Positions 1-6,562 of a stretch of DNA of 33,335 nucleotides are shown piece after piece (the stretch's first letter is position 1; each line of letters begins with the position of its first letter). The position numbers and the translations under genes were made by a program. The DNA comes from CAYLPJ01 sp964385465. GTDB lineage: Bacteria; Planctomycetota; Phycisphaerae; SM23-33. Under the pieces are notes generated by a model. The model saw only the letters and a list, made by a program, of their open reading frames with translations, was not told the origin of the DNA and ran no database searches. Where the stretch lies: contig CAYLPJ010000064.1 of NCBI GenBank assembly GCA_964385465.1, positions 1 to 33,335 on the forward strand. The letters are read 5' to 3'.

Positions 1-37
1 GGAACTCGCCGCGTGAAGGCGATCCCGTCATCCACAG

Positions 38-151
38 CTATTGACAATACCTCTCGAACCCGTCGCCGTCGCCCTTGGCGTATCCGCCCTCGGTCGTCAG
101 ATGCTCCTCGATGGCCGTCTCGAAGGCCTTTTCCCTATGGTCGACCGGCAT
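38..151 (-). pseudogene. Type I restriction enzyme R subunit (HsdR) N-terminal stub
   Basis: A 37-codon reading frame starts at an ATG that shares one base with the stop of the DUF4411 gene (TGATG), an arrangement typical of translational coupling. Its peptide reads MPVDHREKAFETAIEEHL, then a GGYAKGD motif and GFER. This is the pattern at the start of many HsdR proteins (FE..IE..L...GGY.KG...F.R). After GFER the expected continuation is missing and a stop follows three codons later, so either a frameshift or a rearrangement cuts the gene near position 50. An intact HsdR is around 1000 residues. Only 37 bp remain to the window edge, so it cannot be seen whether the rest of hsdR lies beyond. 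The family call rests on a short motif and is moderately sure. Confidence 0.55.
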
Positions 152-675
152 CAGACGGGAGCCCTCCACTCGTACCGGACGGCCAACTCGTGGAGCATCG
201 CGAACGTGTCCTTGTAGCTCACGTTGAACTGCGTGCAGACGTCGGGCAGTAGGATGCGGTTACGTGCTTGCGGACGGGGCTGCTCGTTGGTGACCACCGT
301 GACGCCCCGGACCATTGCGTACGCGACCAGCCAACCATCGGCTTCCGTGGCGAATTTCGCCTTGGCCTGGTCGACGTACTGCGTGTTCCGCTGCACCCAG
401 AGCATCACCTGGGTGTAGGCGTTGACCACGTCCTCGCCATCGGTGTCTTGGAAGAAATCATCCGGAACGGCATTCTTGACCCACACTACGAGGTCTTCCG
501 TCTTCCGGGCCGCAAGCAGCTCGCCCCGGACACGGTCGATGCTGCAGACCCGTCCCGTCTGCGAATGATGGATCAGGCTGTCCCAGAACCCCGGGCAGAT
601 CGCGAAGGCGTAGTAGGCGTTCTTGGCCGCGATGAACACGTCAGAGTCGAGTACAAACACATTGTCATCACTCAT
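151..675 (-). CDS. DUF4411 family PIN-like protein (putative toxin/nuclease)
   Basis: 174 residues. The N-terminus FVLDSDVFIAAKNAYYAF is the typical opening of the DUF4411 PIN-like fold, with an early Asp (LDSDVFI) for metal binding. Later acidic positions are in ATEADGWLVAYA and VTNEQ, which match the conserved ADGWLVA..A.....VVT.E pattern of this family. PIN-fold proteins are usually metal-dependent RNases, so a toxin-like or RNA-cutting role is the family expectation; the activity is inferred. The start overlaps the stop of the upstream XRE/ImmA gene by four bases (ATGA), so the two are one translational unit, and its own stop overlaps the HsdR-like stub. All three probably formed one operon. 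Confidence 0.8.
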   Translation of the reverse strand: MSDDNVFVLDSDVFIAAKNAYYAFAICPGFWDSLIHHSQTGRVCSIDRVRGELLAARKTEDLVVWVKNAVPDDFFQDTDGEDVVNAYTQVMLWVQRNTQYVDQAKAKFATEADGWLVAYAMVRGVTVVTNEQPRPQARNRILLPDVCTQFNVSYKDTFAMLHELAVRYEWRAPV

Positions 676-1820
676 GGCAGGGCGACCCCCAATCGGTTGG
701 CGTACTCCTGGAATGCTCCCCCTCGCAGCCCGGTCAGGCTGTACGCCTCCTTGAAGGTCACCCGGCCACTCTTGGCCGCTCGGATCACATGCAGGGCGAA
801 CCGCTCGCCGACCCGCGTGTTCTGGTTGTTGTAGAAGTCCCCGCCGCCGGATGCGGAACGCCGGTTACGCTCGCGTGCGATGTACTCGTGGTAGAACGCG
901 AAGAAGTCCTCGCGGCTGACCAGGCGGAGGTCCATCGCCCGTCGGCCGGCCACGATGGGGCTGACCTTGAACCGCCTCGCAAGCGTCTCAAACGGGGAGT
1001 CTTCGTGTCGCACATCAGGCCAGATCGCCCGCAGCTCGCGTTCAGGTACAACAAACTCCGCGGACGCACGATTGCACCAGACCTCGACATCCTGGGACGG
1101 CCTGCTGACCAAACCGATATCGCTCAGGGCGCTTTGCCCCAGCCAGATGTGGGCCAGTTCGTGAGCGAGGGTGAACATCTGGGCGGACTTCGCGTCGGCC
1201 CCGTTGACGAAGATCAGCGGGGCGTACTCATCGCTCAGGGCGAAGCCGCGAAACTCCTCCACGTCCAGCTTGCGGTGGGTGTTGTTGCCGACCACGCCGT
1301 TGACAACGGCCATCACGCCCAGTTCCTCGATGGTCCGCCGCAGGTGGCCGATCGCCTCCTGCCACGTGCGTACGCCAGATGCCCAACCGTCGTCCAGGTT
1401 GGCGATCCGCCGCATCTCGCGGCCAACACCCTGCGGGTCATCGGTCAGGCTGGCGCTACCGACGAAATCCATCGGGTCTGCCTCGCACTCGACAAGCTCC
1501 TCGCGGAGCCAGGCCTGGCGCCGCTGCATGGCGTGGATCGTGTCCAGCAGGTCCGGGCTGGGGTGGCTTATCTCCTCGTCGCGGATGGTCCGCAGGTCGG
1601 GGATGGGGATATGCTCTTCGGGCGGCTCGGGCAGGAAGAAGTAGCCGAAGGGCACGTGCGTCGCGGCGGCGAAGTCCTCCAACTGCTTGAGCGTGGGCTG
1701 AACGTCGCCCCGTTCCCACTCGGCGAGCTTACGGAACTTCTGGCCGAACTCATCGACTCGCCGCCCGACCCGTTCCCGGGCCCAGCGAAGGAGCTCAGGT
1801 TGGACTGCTACGCGAGCCAT
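672..1820 (-). CDS. XRE-family HTH / ImmA-IrrE metallopeptidase
   Basis: 382 residues. The first 60 residues look like an XRE helix-turn-helix (WARERVG, LAEWERGDVQPTLKQLEDFA, then VPFGYFFLPEPP, a motif common to XRE-COG2856 fusions). The second half carries the gluzincin motif HELAH at about residues 220-224 (FTLAHELAHIWLGQ) and a third-ligand candidate Glu near 255 (NRASAEFVVP). ImmA/IrrE proteases cleave repressors or partner proteins, and XRE-ImmA fusions commonly act as the regulator or antitoxin of a neighbouring toxin. That role is inferred here from the four-base overlap with the DUF4411 gene. GGGAGG lies 9 bp before the ATG at 1820. No convincing promoter was found upstream. Confidence 0.88.
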   Translation of the reverse strand: MARVAVQPELLRWARERVGRRVDEFGQKFRKLAEWERGDVQPTLKQLEDFAAATHVPFGYFFLPEPPEEHIPIPDLRTIRDEEISHPSPDLLDTIHAMQRRQAWLREELVECEADPMDFVGSASLTDDPQGVGREMRRIANLDDGWASGVRTWQEAIGHLRRTIEELGVMAVVNGVVGNNTHRKLDVEEFRGFALSDEYAPLIFVNGADAKSAQMFTLAHELAHIWLGQSALSDIGLVSRPSQDVEVWCNRASAEFVVPERELRAIWPDVRHEDSPFETLARRFKVSPIVAGRRAMDLRLVSREDFFAFYHEYIARERNRRSASGGGDFYNNQNTRVGERFALHVIRAAKSGRVTFKEAYSLTGLRGGAFQEYANRLGVALP

Positions 1821-2087
1821 GGGCCTGCCTCCCTGCGTGCACGAATCATGTCACTGCCGCAGCACACCCCGCCGCACAGCGTGGGCGCGGGCTCACCCCA
1901 CCCCTGGGGCAACTGCCCGGGAGTCCGTTGCTCGCCGTTCGTATGTGTCGTGCTGCAACCCACGTCTTACGTCCTCACTACCTACATCGTATCCATGCTG
2001 TCCTTCATCGGCTAGCCCCGCTTCTCGGGGCGAGTAAATCGCTTCAAGGGAAAGCGTTACATCCCGGCGAGACCCTGGGACAGGCCC

Positions 2088-2360
2088 TTAGGTTTCCTTC
2101 GGGCAGGTGTAGAACTGGGCCCCGGGGATCATTTTGCTCAGGAACTCCCAGAACCCCGGCGGGTTGTGACTGCCCAGCGAGCCATAGCGGCAGAAGAACT
2201 CGTACGGTGCCGTCGTGATATTGGACAAGCAGCTATCATACTTGGCATTCGGCAAAGCATACAGGACCCGGATATGCCTGATCGGCACATCGGTTTCGCC
2301 ATCGAAACTCGGTTTCTTGAGCGTCCCCGTTAGCTTCCGGCGAGAGCAATCGGGGATCAC
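2088..2360 (-). CDS. Possible small hypothetical protein (90 aa)
   Basis: An open frame of 90 codons with a GTG start that lies inside the left arm of the 15-bp inverted repeat. The frame stays open upstream through that repeat, so the start is arbitrary. The peptide is not biased like the GC-shadow ORFs of this window: it is rich in F, Y, I and W and ends GFWEFLSKMIPGAQFYTCPKET, which reads like a real C-terminus. I do not recognise a family and there is no good ribosome binding site. It may be the 3' remnant of a decayed gene. Low confidence that it is expressed. Confidence 0.25.
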   Translation of the reverse strand: MIPDCSRRKLTGTLKKPSFDGETDVPIRHIRVLYALPNAKYDSCLSNITTAPYEFFCRYGSLGSHNPPGFWEFLSKMIPGAQFYTCPKET

Positions 2361-2390
2361 ACAACCTATTTCGGAGAAATAGGTTGTGTG
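2358..2390. repeat. Perfect 15-bp inverted repeat, 3-nt loop (RAYT-linked repeat)
   Basis: CACACAACCTATTTC at 2358-2372, loop GGA, and its exact reverse complement at 2376-2390. The same 15-mer recurs at 3590-3604 at the end of the transposase remnant. Perfect hairpins of this kind are the type of element moved by REP-associated tyrosine transposases. No T run follows on either strand, so a terminator role is less likely. Confidence 0.75.
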
Positions 2391-2396
2391 CCCCCC

Positions 2397-2437
2397 GTGT
2401 TTCCCGTGTTTCCGGTGTTTCCGTATTTTCGTATTTC
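2397..2437. repeat. Short tandem GTGTTTCCN tract
   Basis: Three consecutive 9-mers (GTGTTTCCC, GTGTTTCCG, GTGTTTCCG at 2397-2423) followed by TATTTTCG and TATTTC. The tract is AT-richer than its surroundings, directly abuts the 15-bp hairpin and lies just beyond the stop of the PEP-CTERM gene. A looser relative is seen at 19800-19860. Confidence 0.6.
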
Positions 2438-2443
2438 AGGCCG

Positions 2444-3163
2444 TTATCGGCGTTTCCGTAGCAGGCCCAGGCCGGCCAGGGCGAGAAGGCCCAGGGTGGC
2501 CGGCTCGGGGGTGACGGTCACGCTGACGGCGTCGGCGAAGTGGCCGTCGAACTCCTCGCCGGTCGTGATGTCGTCGTTGTAGATGTTCTCCTCGGCCCCG
2601 ATCTCCACCGCGGCGTAGTCCGTGCCGGGCGGCAGGGGGATGTCCGACAAGCTCAGTTCCTCCCACGTATCGAGGTCTTCGTCGGCGGAGAGGAAGTCCT
2701 TGCCCAGCCACGCCTCGGCGACCCGAAGGTCGTTCAGGTCGGAGGGAGTTCCGCTCCACGCGAAGAACATCAGCAAGAACCCCGTGTCCGTCTGCGAGTC
2801 AAGTTGCAGCCGGTTGACGAACGCGCTGATGTCCGCCGTGGCGTTGCCTTCGGCGATCATCCCCGCGACGGGCGCCAGGTCGATCATCTGCACGATCTGC
2901 GACTGCACGCCGTCGTCATTCATATGGCAGTGCGAGTACGTGAACCGCGCCATGTTCTGGCCTTCCAGCGGCGAGATCCCGCTCGTCGGCCCAACAGCCG
3001 TAACCTGGTCACCGCCCCATACTCCTGGCGCCGTCGGCCAGGAAGGCTCGGGGTCGCCCGACTCGAAGCCGGAGTTGATAACGAGGCCCCCACCCCATGC
3101 GGGGTTGCCGGCCGCGGCCGCGCATACGATCACGCCAACCACCCATGTCCTGATCCGTGCCAT
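2444..3163 (-). CDS. PEP-CTERM sorting-domain surface protein
   Basis: 239 residues. It has a signal peptide (MARIRTWVVGVIVCAAAAGNPAWG), then a beta-rich body that opens LVINSGFESGDPEPSW, the usual start of a galactose-binding-like sandwich. The C-terminus is a textbook PEP-CTERM signal: PEPATLGLLALAGLGLLRKRR, that is the PEP motif, a hydrophobic helix and a basic end. Such proteins are exported, recognised by an exosortase and delivered to the envelope or matrix; no exosortase gene is in the window. The ATG at 3163 is chosen because GGAGGT lies 7 bp before it; the frame runs open far upstream only because of GC bias. A promoter candidate lies about 285 bp upstream, giving a long leader. Confidence 0.85.
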   Translation of the reverse strand: MARIRTWVVGVIVCAAAAGNPAWGGGLVINSGFESGDPEPSWPTAPGVWGGDQVTAVGPTSGISPLEGQNMARFTYSHCHMNDDGVQSQIVQMIDLAPVAGMIAEGNATADISAFVNRLQLDSQTDTGFLLMFFAWSGTPSDLNDLRVAEAWLGKDFLSADEDLDTWEELSLSDIPLPPGTDYAAVEIGAEENIYNDDITTGEEFDGHFADAVSVTVTPEPATLGLLALAGLGLLRKRR

Positions 3164-3455
3164 CGTCCCTACCTCCGGGCTCTCCGGGCGGGCGGACTCG
3201 TTTCGGATCCCGTGACGCCGCCTGGCTGCGGCGGCCCCGGCTGGGCGCCTCCCGAGAGAACCCTCAAGTGCTTGCCGCCCCGACGCGCCGCGCCCCCATG
3301 GCGCACGCAACCCGACGTCGGATACGCGACTCGTTGCGGGAACTCGGCCGGGGAGGCCTGAGAAGTGGGCACGAACGAGCGAGATCGCCCCGCCTTCTTG
3401 AGCGGTCGCCTCCGTACGCTCCCGGGCGGAGGCGGAGCACGCTTCAATGTCCGAA

Positions 3456-3484
3456 ATTCTACCGCCACATGGGCAATCCGTCAA
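3456..3484 (-). promoter_or_regulatory. Promoter candidate for the PEP-CTERM gene
   Basis: On the minus strand TTGACG (3484-3479), a 17-bp spacer and TAGAAT (3461-3456). This is close to the sigma70 consensus and matches the pattern repeated across the window. It predicts a transcript starting near 3449 and a leader of about 285 nt. Confidence 0.55.
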
Positions 3485-3520
3485 TGACCGTTGCGCGCGT
3501 GTGCGAGATTTACGAGATTT

Positions 3521-3565
3521 CCCCCGATTTTGTGTCAGGCCGGCAGGACGCTGCGAAATCGGGGG
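3521..3565. repeat. 10-bp inverted repeat beside the transposase remnant
   Basis: CCCCCGATTT at 3521-3530 and its exact reverse complement at 3556-3565, with a 25-nt loop. It lies directly outside the tandem 17-mers and the transposase tail, which suggests that it is the outer end of the decayed element. Confidence 0.6.
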
Positions 3566-3604
3566 CGGGGGACACACGGGGGCGGGGGACACACAACCTA
3601 TTTC
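3561..3604. repeat. Tandem 17-bp repeat plus second copy of the CACACAACCTATTTC 15-mer
   Basis: GGGGGCGGGGGACACAC occurs twice head to tail (3561-3577, 3578-3594), followed without a gap by the 15-mer CACACAACCTATTTC (3590-3604) that also forms the hairpin at 2358-2390. The transposase remnant's stop codon lies inside this 15-mer (3598-3600), so the repeat is the downstream boundary of the element. Confidence 0.7.
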
Positions 3605-3890
3605 TCCGCCTTTGGCTTGCGGCCGGGCTTCTTGGGGACGAGGTCGCGGCCGAGGATTGCGCCGATGCGTTCCAGGAAGCCCTTGTCGCCGAGAGGGCGG
3701 CCGGTGGACTCGTGGCGGCGGAATTGCTCGGCCGCGTCGCCGTCCGACCGGGCCAGGAACTCGCCCCACGTGCATACCCACCCGGCCGTGCGATCGGCCA
3801 GCCAGTCGCCCTCGGCCAGCGGGTCGCCCCGACCGGCCGCGTGGGCGGACGAAGCGGAACTGCACCGCCACGTGAGCCGGCTGAAGCCGT
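3598..3890 (-). pseudogene. REP-associated tyrosine transposase (RAYT/IS200-like), C-terminal remnant
   Basis: About 95 codons encode the C-terminal part of a RAYT transposase: WRCSSASSAHAAGRGDPLAE, a segment with WGEFLAR, then QFRRHESTGRPLGDKGFLER, GRDLVPKKPGRKPKAEK and stop. The W..SSA..H..GR.DPL, TGRPLG..GF and LGR.L.PKK.GRKPK motifs are hallmarks of this family. The N-terminal Y1 domain with the HUH metal site and the catalytic Tyr is absent; sequence upstream of about 3890 does not resemble it, although the frame remains open to 4131. Full-length members are about 200-300 residues. It is therefore a dead remnant, ending inside its own end-repeat. The left boundary is approximate. Confidence 0.75.
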
Positions 3891-4164
3891 AGGCATCCGA
3901 ATCCGGCGCCTGAGCCCTGCGGGCCCGTCGGTCCAGATCGGCGGTCGCGTCCGTCATGGGCTCATCGCGGCCAACCCTCCCCACGCAGCCTACCGTCACT
4001 CCCTCTGCAGGCTCCCATGACCTGTCCTTGCACCAGCAACACCCCCGTGATGCAATGTGCGGGCCGAACAGGATTGCGTGTATCCCCGTACTCAATCCCT
4101 TCGCATCGAGATACGCCCGCGGCGTTGCCACGTCGGCGCCTTCGGCGGGGATGACATCCTGCCG

Positions 4165-5385
4165 CTAGCCGCCGTTCGGCTTGTCCGGGTCGAGATAGGC
4201 TCGCAGGGCGGCCGTCAGGTCGGCGCCGAAGGCGCGGGCGGCGTCGGCGGTGACGGTCTGGCGGCGGATGTTGGCGTAGGGGAACTCGATGGTGGTCGCC
4301 ATCCGCACGCCCTTGAGCCCGCCGGCCCAGCGGGCGAAGCTCTTGCCCGCGCTGTAGCTGCTGTGCTTGTTCCACGCCGTCCCGAACGGCAGGAGGTCGT
4401 CGGGCTTGAACTCAAGCCGGCCTCTCGCCCCCCGGGCCAGCACCTTCGCGAAGGCGACCTGCTCGGCCGCGATGGCCGAGTCCGGGCTGCCCACCAGGTA
4501 GATCCGCTCGTTGTTCGCGCCGCGGATGTGCGGGCAGTGCAGGTCGATGGCCACGCGAAGCCGCCCGCCGGACCACTTGGGGATCAGCTTGCGGACCGCC
4601 GCCGTCGTCGGGTGGACGCTCTTGCCGATGTAGTCGCGGTTGTGGTCGCGGGGCTTGCGGTTCTTGCCCTGGTCGCCGGCCTCGACGCCGTCCTTGTCCA
4701 CGAAGGGCACGGCGAGGATCTCCGCGTGCTCGCGGAGCCACCGCCCGTCGTCGGTGTCGGCCAGCACGGCCTCCAGGGCGCCCTCCAGGACGTAGCCGGC
4801 AAGGCTCTCGCAGGCGTGGTGGCGGGCGGTGAGCAGGACGCGTGCGTCCGGGCGGTCGGTCAGCCGCCCGACGTGCAGCCGTCGGGCGGTCCTCCCGGCA
4901 CGGGTCCGGCAGAGCTCGCGGACGGCCAGGTGCTCGCTGCCACGGTGGCGCTTCAGCCAACGGTCGAGGTCCGCCTGGAGGTACGGGATGCCGAACGCGA
5001 ACCGCGCCGCCTTGCCGCCGGCCGGGAAGGCGTAGTCGAACCAGACGCCGCCCTTGCGCTTGCGGACGACCTTTCGGCCGAGGTAGGCCCACGTCCGCCC
5101 GCCGTCTGTGCTGACGGCCGGGCCTCGCGTGCCGATCGGGTCCCGCCCGGCGAAGTGGAACCGCAGCGTTCGCCCGCCGGCGCGGCGGACGCGGAAGTTC
5201 CAGTAGAACCACCAGCCCTTGGTGTCGCGGAGGTCGGGCTGGAGATGCACGTCGTTGCCGTCGATCCGCTCGATGACGATGTTTCCGCCGGGGTAGTCGG
5301 CGTCGATCGAGAATGCGGGCATGGTGGACGGGCCTCCTGCAAGCACGGTGACGTGGACGGACAGCGCCAGGGCAAGATGCGTCAT
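4165..5385 (-). CDS. M14-family zinc carboxypeptidase (cytosolic-carboxypeptidase-like)
   Basis: 406 residues. Residues 1-17 could be a short signal peptide. About 25-135 form the beta-sandwich that precedes the peptidase in CCP-type M14 proteins (FYWNFRV, STDGGRTWAYLGRK, FDYAFPAG). The peptidase follows, with zinc ligands H190 and E193 in ARHHACES, a DKDG segment near 230 in place of the usual NPDG, the third ligand H283 in AIDLHCPH and the catalytic Glu E367 in TTIEFPY. All key residues are present, so it should be an active metallocarboxypeptidase. Its peptide substrate is unknown. Start at 5385: AGAGGTGAG precedes it, whereas the frame stays open upstream only as a GC shadow. It has its own promoter candidate and is divergent from the TIM-barrel gene. 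Confidence 0.83.
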   Translation of the reverse strand: MTHLALALSVHVTVLAGGPSTMPAFSIDADYPGGNIVIERIDGNDVHLQPDLRDTKGWWFYWNFRVRRAGGRTLRFHFAGRDPIGTRGPAVSTDGGRTWAYLGRKVVRKRKGGVWFDYAFPAGGKAARFAFGIPYLQADLDRWLKRHRGSEHLAVRELCRTRAGRTARRLHVGRLTDRPDARVLLTARHHACESLAGYVLEGALEAVLADTDDGRWLREHAEILAVPFVDKDGVEAGDQGKNRKPRDHNRDYIGKSVHPTTAAVRKLIPKWSGGRLRVAIDLHCPHIRGANNERIYLVGSPDSAIAAEQVAFAKVLARGARGRLEFKPDDLLPFGTAWNKHSSYSAGKSFARWAGGLKGVRMATTIEFPYANIRRQTVTADAARAFGADLTAALRAYLDPDKPNGG

Positions 5386-5405
5386 GGGCTCACCTCTGAA
5401 ATGCG

Positions 5406-5433
5406 AGTCTACCGGCCGGGGCGGTTCGTGCAA
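5406..5433 (-). promoter_or_regulatory. Promoter candidate for the M14 carboxypeptidase gene
   Basis: Minus strand TTGCAC (5433-5428), 16-bp spacer, TAGACT (5411-5406). The spacer contains CCGGCCGG next to the -10, as in the promoter at 17935-17963. The predicted leader is only about 15 nt and contains the ribosome binding site. Confidence 0.45.
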
Positions 5434-5457
5434 GGCCCCCGGTCCTGCCGATACAAT
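5428..5457 (+). promoter_or_regulatory. Weak divergent promoter candidate for the TIM-barrel gene
   Basis: Plus strand TACAAT at 5452-5457 is a good -10. The best -35 in register is GTGCAA at 5428-5433 (18-bp spacer), which is poor and coincides with the -35 of the minus-strand promoter. Predicted leader about 50 nt. Confidence 0.3.
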
Positions 5458-5511
5458 GGAACCGGCGGCGTGCGGCGCGCCGTCGGACGTTCTCAGGCGA
5501 AAGGTATCATC

Positions 5512-6357
5512 ATGGCCGAGTTCCCCCGCACGCAGATCGAAGGCCTCTCCGTCCCGCGGATGCTGATCGGCATCAACTGGTTCATGGGCTTTTGCCACCA
5601 GACCACCGCCCGCAGCAAATTCGTCAAGGAGTACCAGACCGTCCAGCGCGTCGCCGACACCATGGAGGTGTTCGTCCGCGAGGGGATCGACCTGGTCTAC
5701 GGCGTCGCCCACGACCGCGACCTGCTGCTGGACGCCATCAAGGAGACCGAGCAGCGCACGGGCCGGCACGTGATGAAGCTCTCGCTGGTGAGCATGGAGA
5801 CCGGCGACGACCAGGCCGCGTTCGACGCCAACCGCCGGCTGATCGACGCCAACGCCGCCATCGGCAGCGAGATCTTCCTGCCGCACCAGTGCACGACCGA
5901 CGCCCTGGTGGACCGCCGGACGGGCACGATCCGCCACATGGACCGCTATTGCGAGCTGATCCGCGAGGCCGGCATGATCCCCGGGCTCTCGACGCACATG
6001 CCCGAGACGATCGGCTACGCCGACAAGAGCGGGCTGGACGTGGCGACCTACATCCAGATCTACAACGCCTCCGGCTTCCTGATGCAGATCGAGGTGGACT
6101 GGGTCTGGCGGGCCATTCACAACGCCGCCAGGCCGGTGATCGTCATCAAACCCCTCGCCGCCGGGCGCCTGCACCCGCTGGTCGGCCTGGCGTTCGTCTG
6201 GGCCACGCTCCGCCCTCAGGACATGGTCTGCGTGGGCACGCTGACGCCGGACGAGGCCAGGGAGCTCATCGAGCTGTCCCACGCGATCTTCGAGAACCGC
6301 CAGGCCGACATCGAGCTCCAGAAGACCCGCTCCAAGGCGTTCCTGTCGGATACGTAA
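5512..6357 (+). CDS. Conserved TIM-barrel-like protein of unknown function
   Basis: 281 residues, cytoplasmic, no signal peptide. The pattern of strands and helices and the C-terminal block VIVIKPLAAGRLHPL ... MVCVGTLTPDEARELIELS resemble the second half of aldo/keto-reductase-like TIM barrels, where a KPLAAG loop and a VGT..pee motif sit around the cofactor pocket. It lacks the DxxxxYG/Tyr catalytic segment of true AKRs and the C-terminal cysteine clusters of the two AKRs elsewhere in this window. A HQC..D motif at about residue 124 and several conserved-looking His/Asp could bind metal. The function is not known to me. Start ATG 5512 is preceded by a weak AAAGG. The preceding open frame (from 4057) is a shadow of the opposite-strand M14 gene. 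Confidence 0.72.
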   Translation: MAEFPRTQIEGLSVPRMLIGINWFMGFCHQTTARSKFVKEYQTVQRVADTMEVFVREGIDLVYGVAHDRDLLLDAIKETEQRTGRHVMKLSLVSMETGDDQAAFDANRRLIDANAAIGSEIFLPHQCTTDALVDRRTGTIRHMDRYCELIREAGMIPGLSTHMPETIGYADKSGLDVATYIQIYNASGFLMQIEVDWVWRAIHNAARPVIVIKPLAAGRLHPLVGLAFVWATLRPQDMVCVGTLTPDEARELIELSHAIFENRQADIELQKTRSKAFLSDT

Positions 6358-6360
6358 GCC

Positions 6361-6383
6361 GCTGCCGAACGCCCCCCGGCAGC
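6361..6383 (+). terminator. Possible hairpin terminator after the TIM-barrel gene
   Basis: GCTGCCG (6361-6367) pairs with CGGCAGC (6377-6383) four bases after the stop codon. There is no T run after it, so it may only stabilise the 3' end. Confidence 0.3.
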
Positions 6384-6562
6384 CAACAGTCGCCACTGCC
6401 CCGGCCGCGGGGGCGGGCTGGCCGGGCCGGTCTGCCGCCTTCGTCGACGTGGACGCTGCGCCCAATACCTGACACCCGATACCCGGGACCGTGTTTCACC
6501 TATCGTTACGACACGACCGCCGCGGTTCGGCGTGCGCTGCGCACCAGCGGAAAGGAATCACC

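Larger units (their letters stand above)
1821..2443. other. Intergenic stretch with hairpins and no convincing gene
   Basis: The 620 bp before the XRE/ImmA gene and after the PEP-CTERM gene hold no recognisable gene. The stretch is visibly less GC-rich than its surroundings from about 2030 on. It contains a short hairpin at 2015-2031 (GCCCCG/CGGGGC, no T run), a possible small ORF (2088-2360), a perfect 15-bp inverted repeat (2358-2390) and a tandem GTGTTTCCN tract (2397-2423). It looks like a graveyard of mobile-element debris. Confidence 0.5.
3164..3597. other. Long leader and repeat region upstream of the PEP-CTERM gene
   Basis: 434 bp without a supported gene. It contains, reading on the minus strand, the promoter candidate at 3456-3484 and the leader of the PEP-CTERM mRNA. 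The leader includes an inverted repeat GCCTCCG/CGGAGGC near 3412-3436. The distal part holds the transposase-end repeats at 3521-3604. ORFs across the leader have Arg/Pro/Gly-rich composition and are judged non-coding. Confidence 0.5.

Noticed and set aside
3164..3871. Upstream extension of the PEP-CTERM frame to 3871
   Set aside because: No signal peptide would be in place, and the ATG at 3163 has GGAGGT and a proper signal peptide.
3891..4131. N-terminal part of the open frame that contains the transposase tail
   Set aside because: It has no Y1-transposase motifs (no HUH) and reads like random sequence; only the last 95 codons match RAYT.
4057..5511. Long plus-strand open frame ahead of the TIM-barrel gene
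   Set aside because: It lies opposite the M14 gene, its translation is rich in R/P/G/A/V with no family motif, and the real start at 5512 is in the same frame.
5386..6465. Minus-strand extension upstream of the M14 gene
   Set aside because: It is antisense to the TIM-barrel gene and precedes a well-placed ribosome binding site and ATG at 5385.
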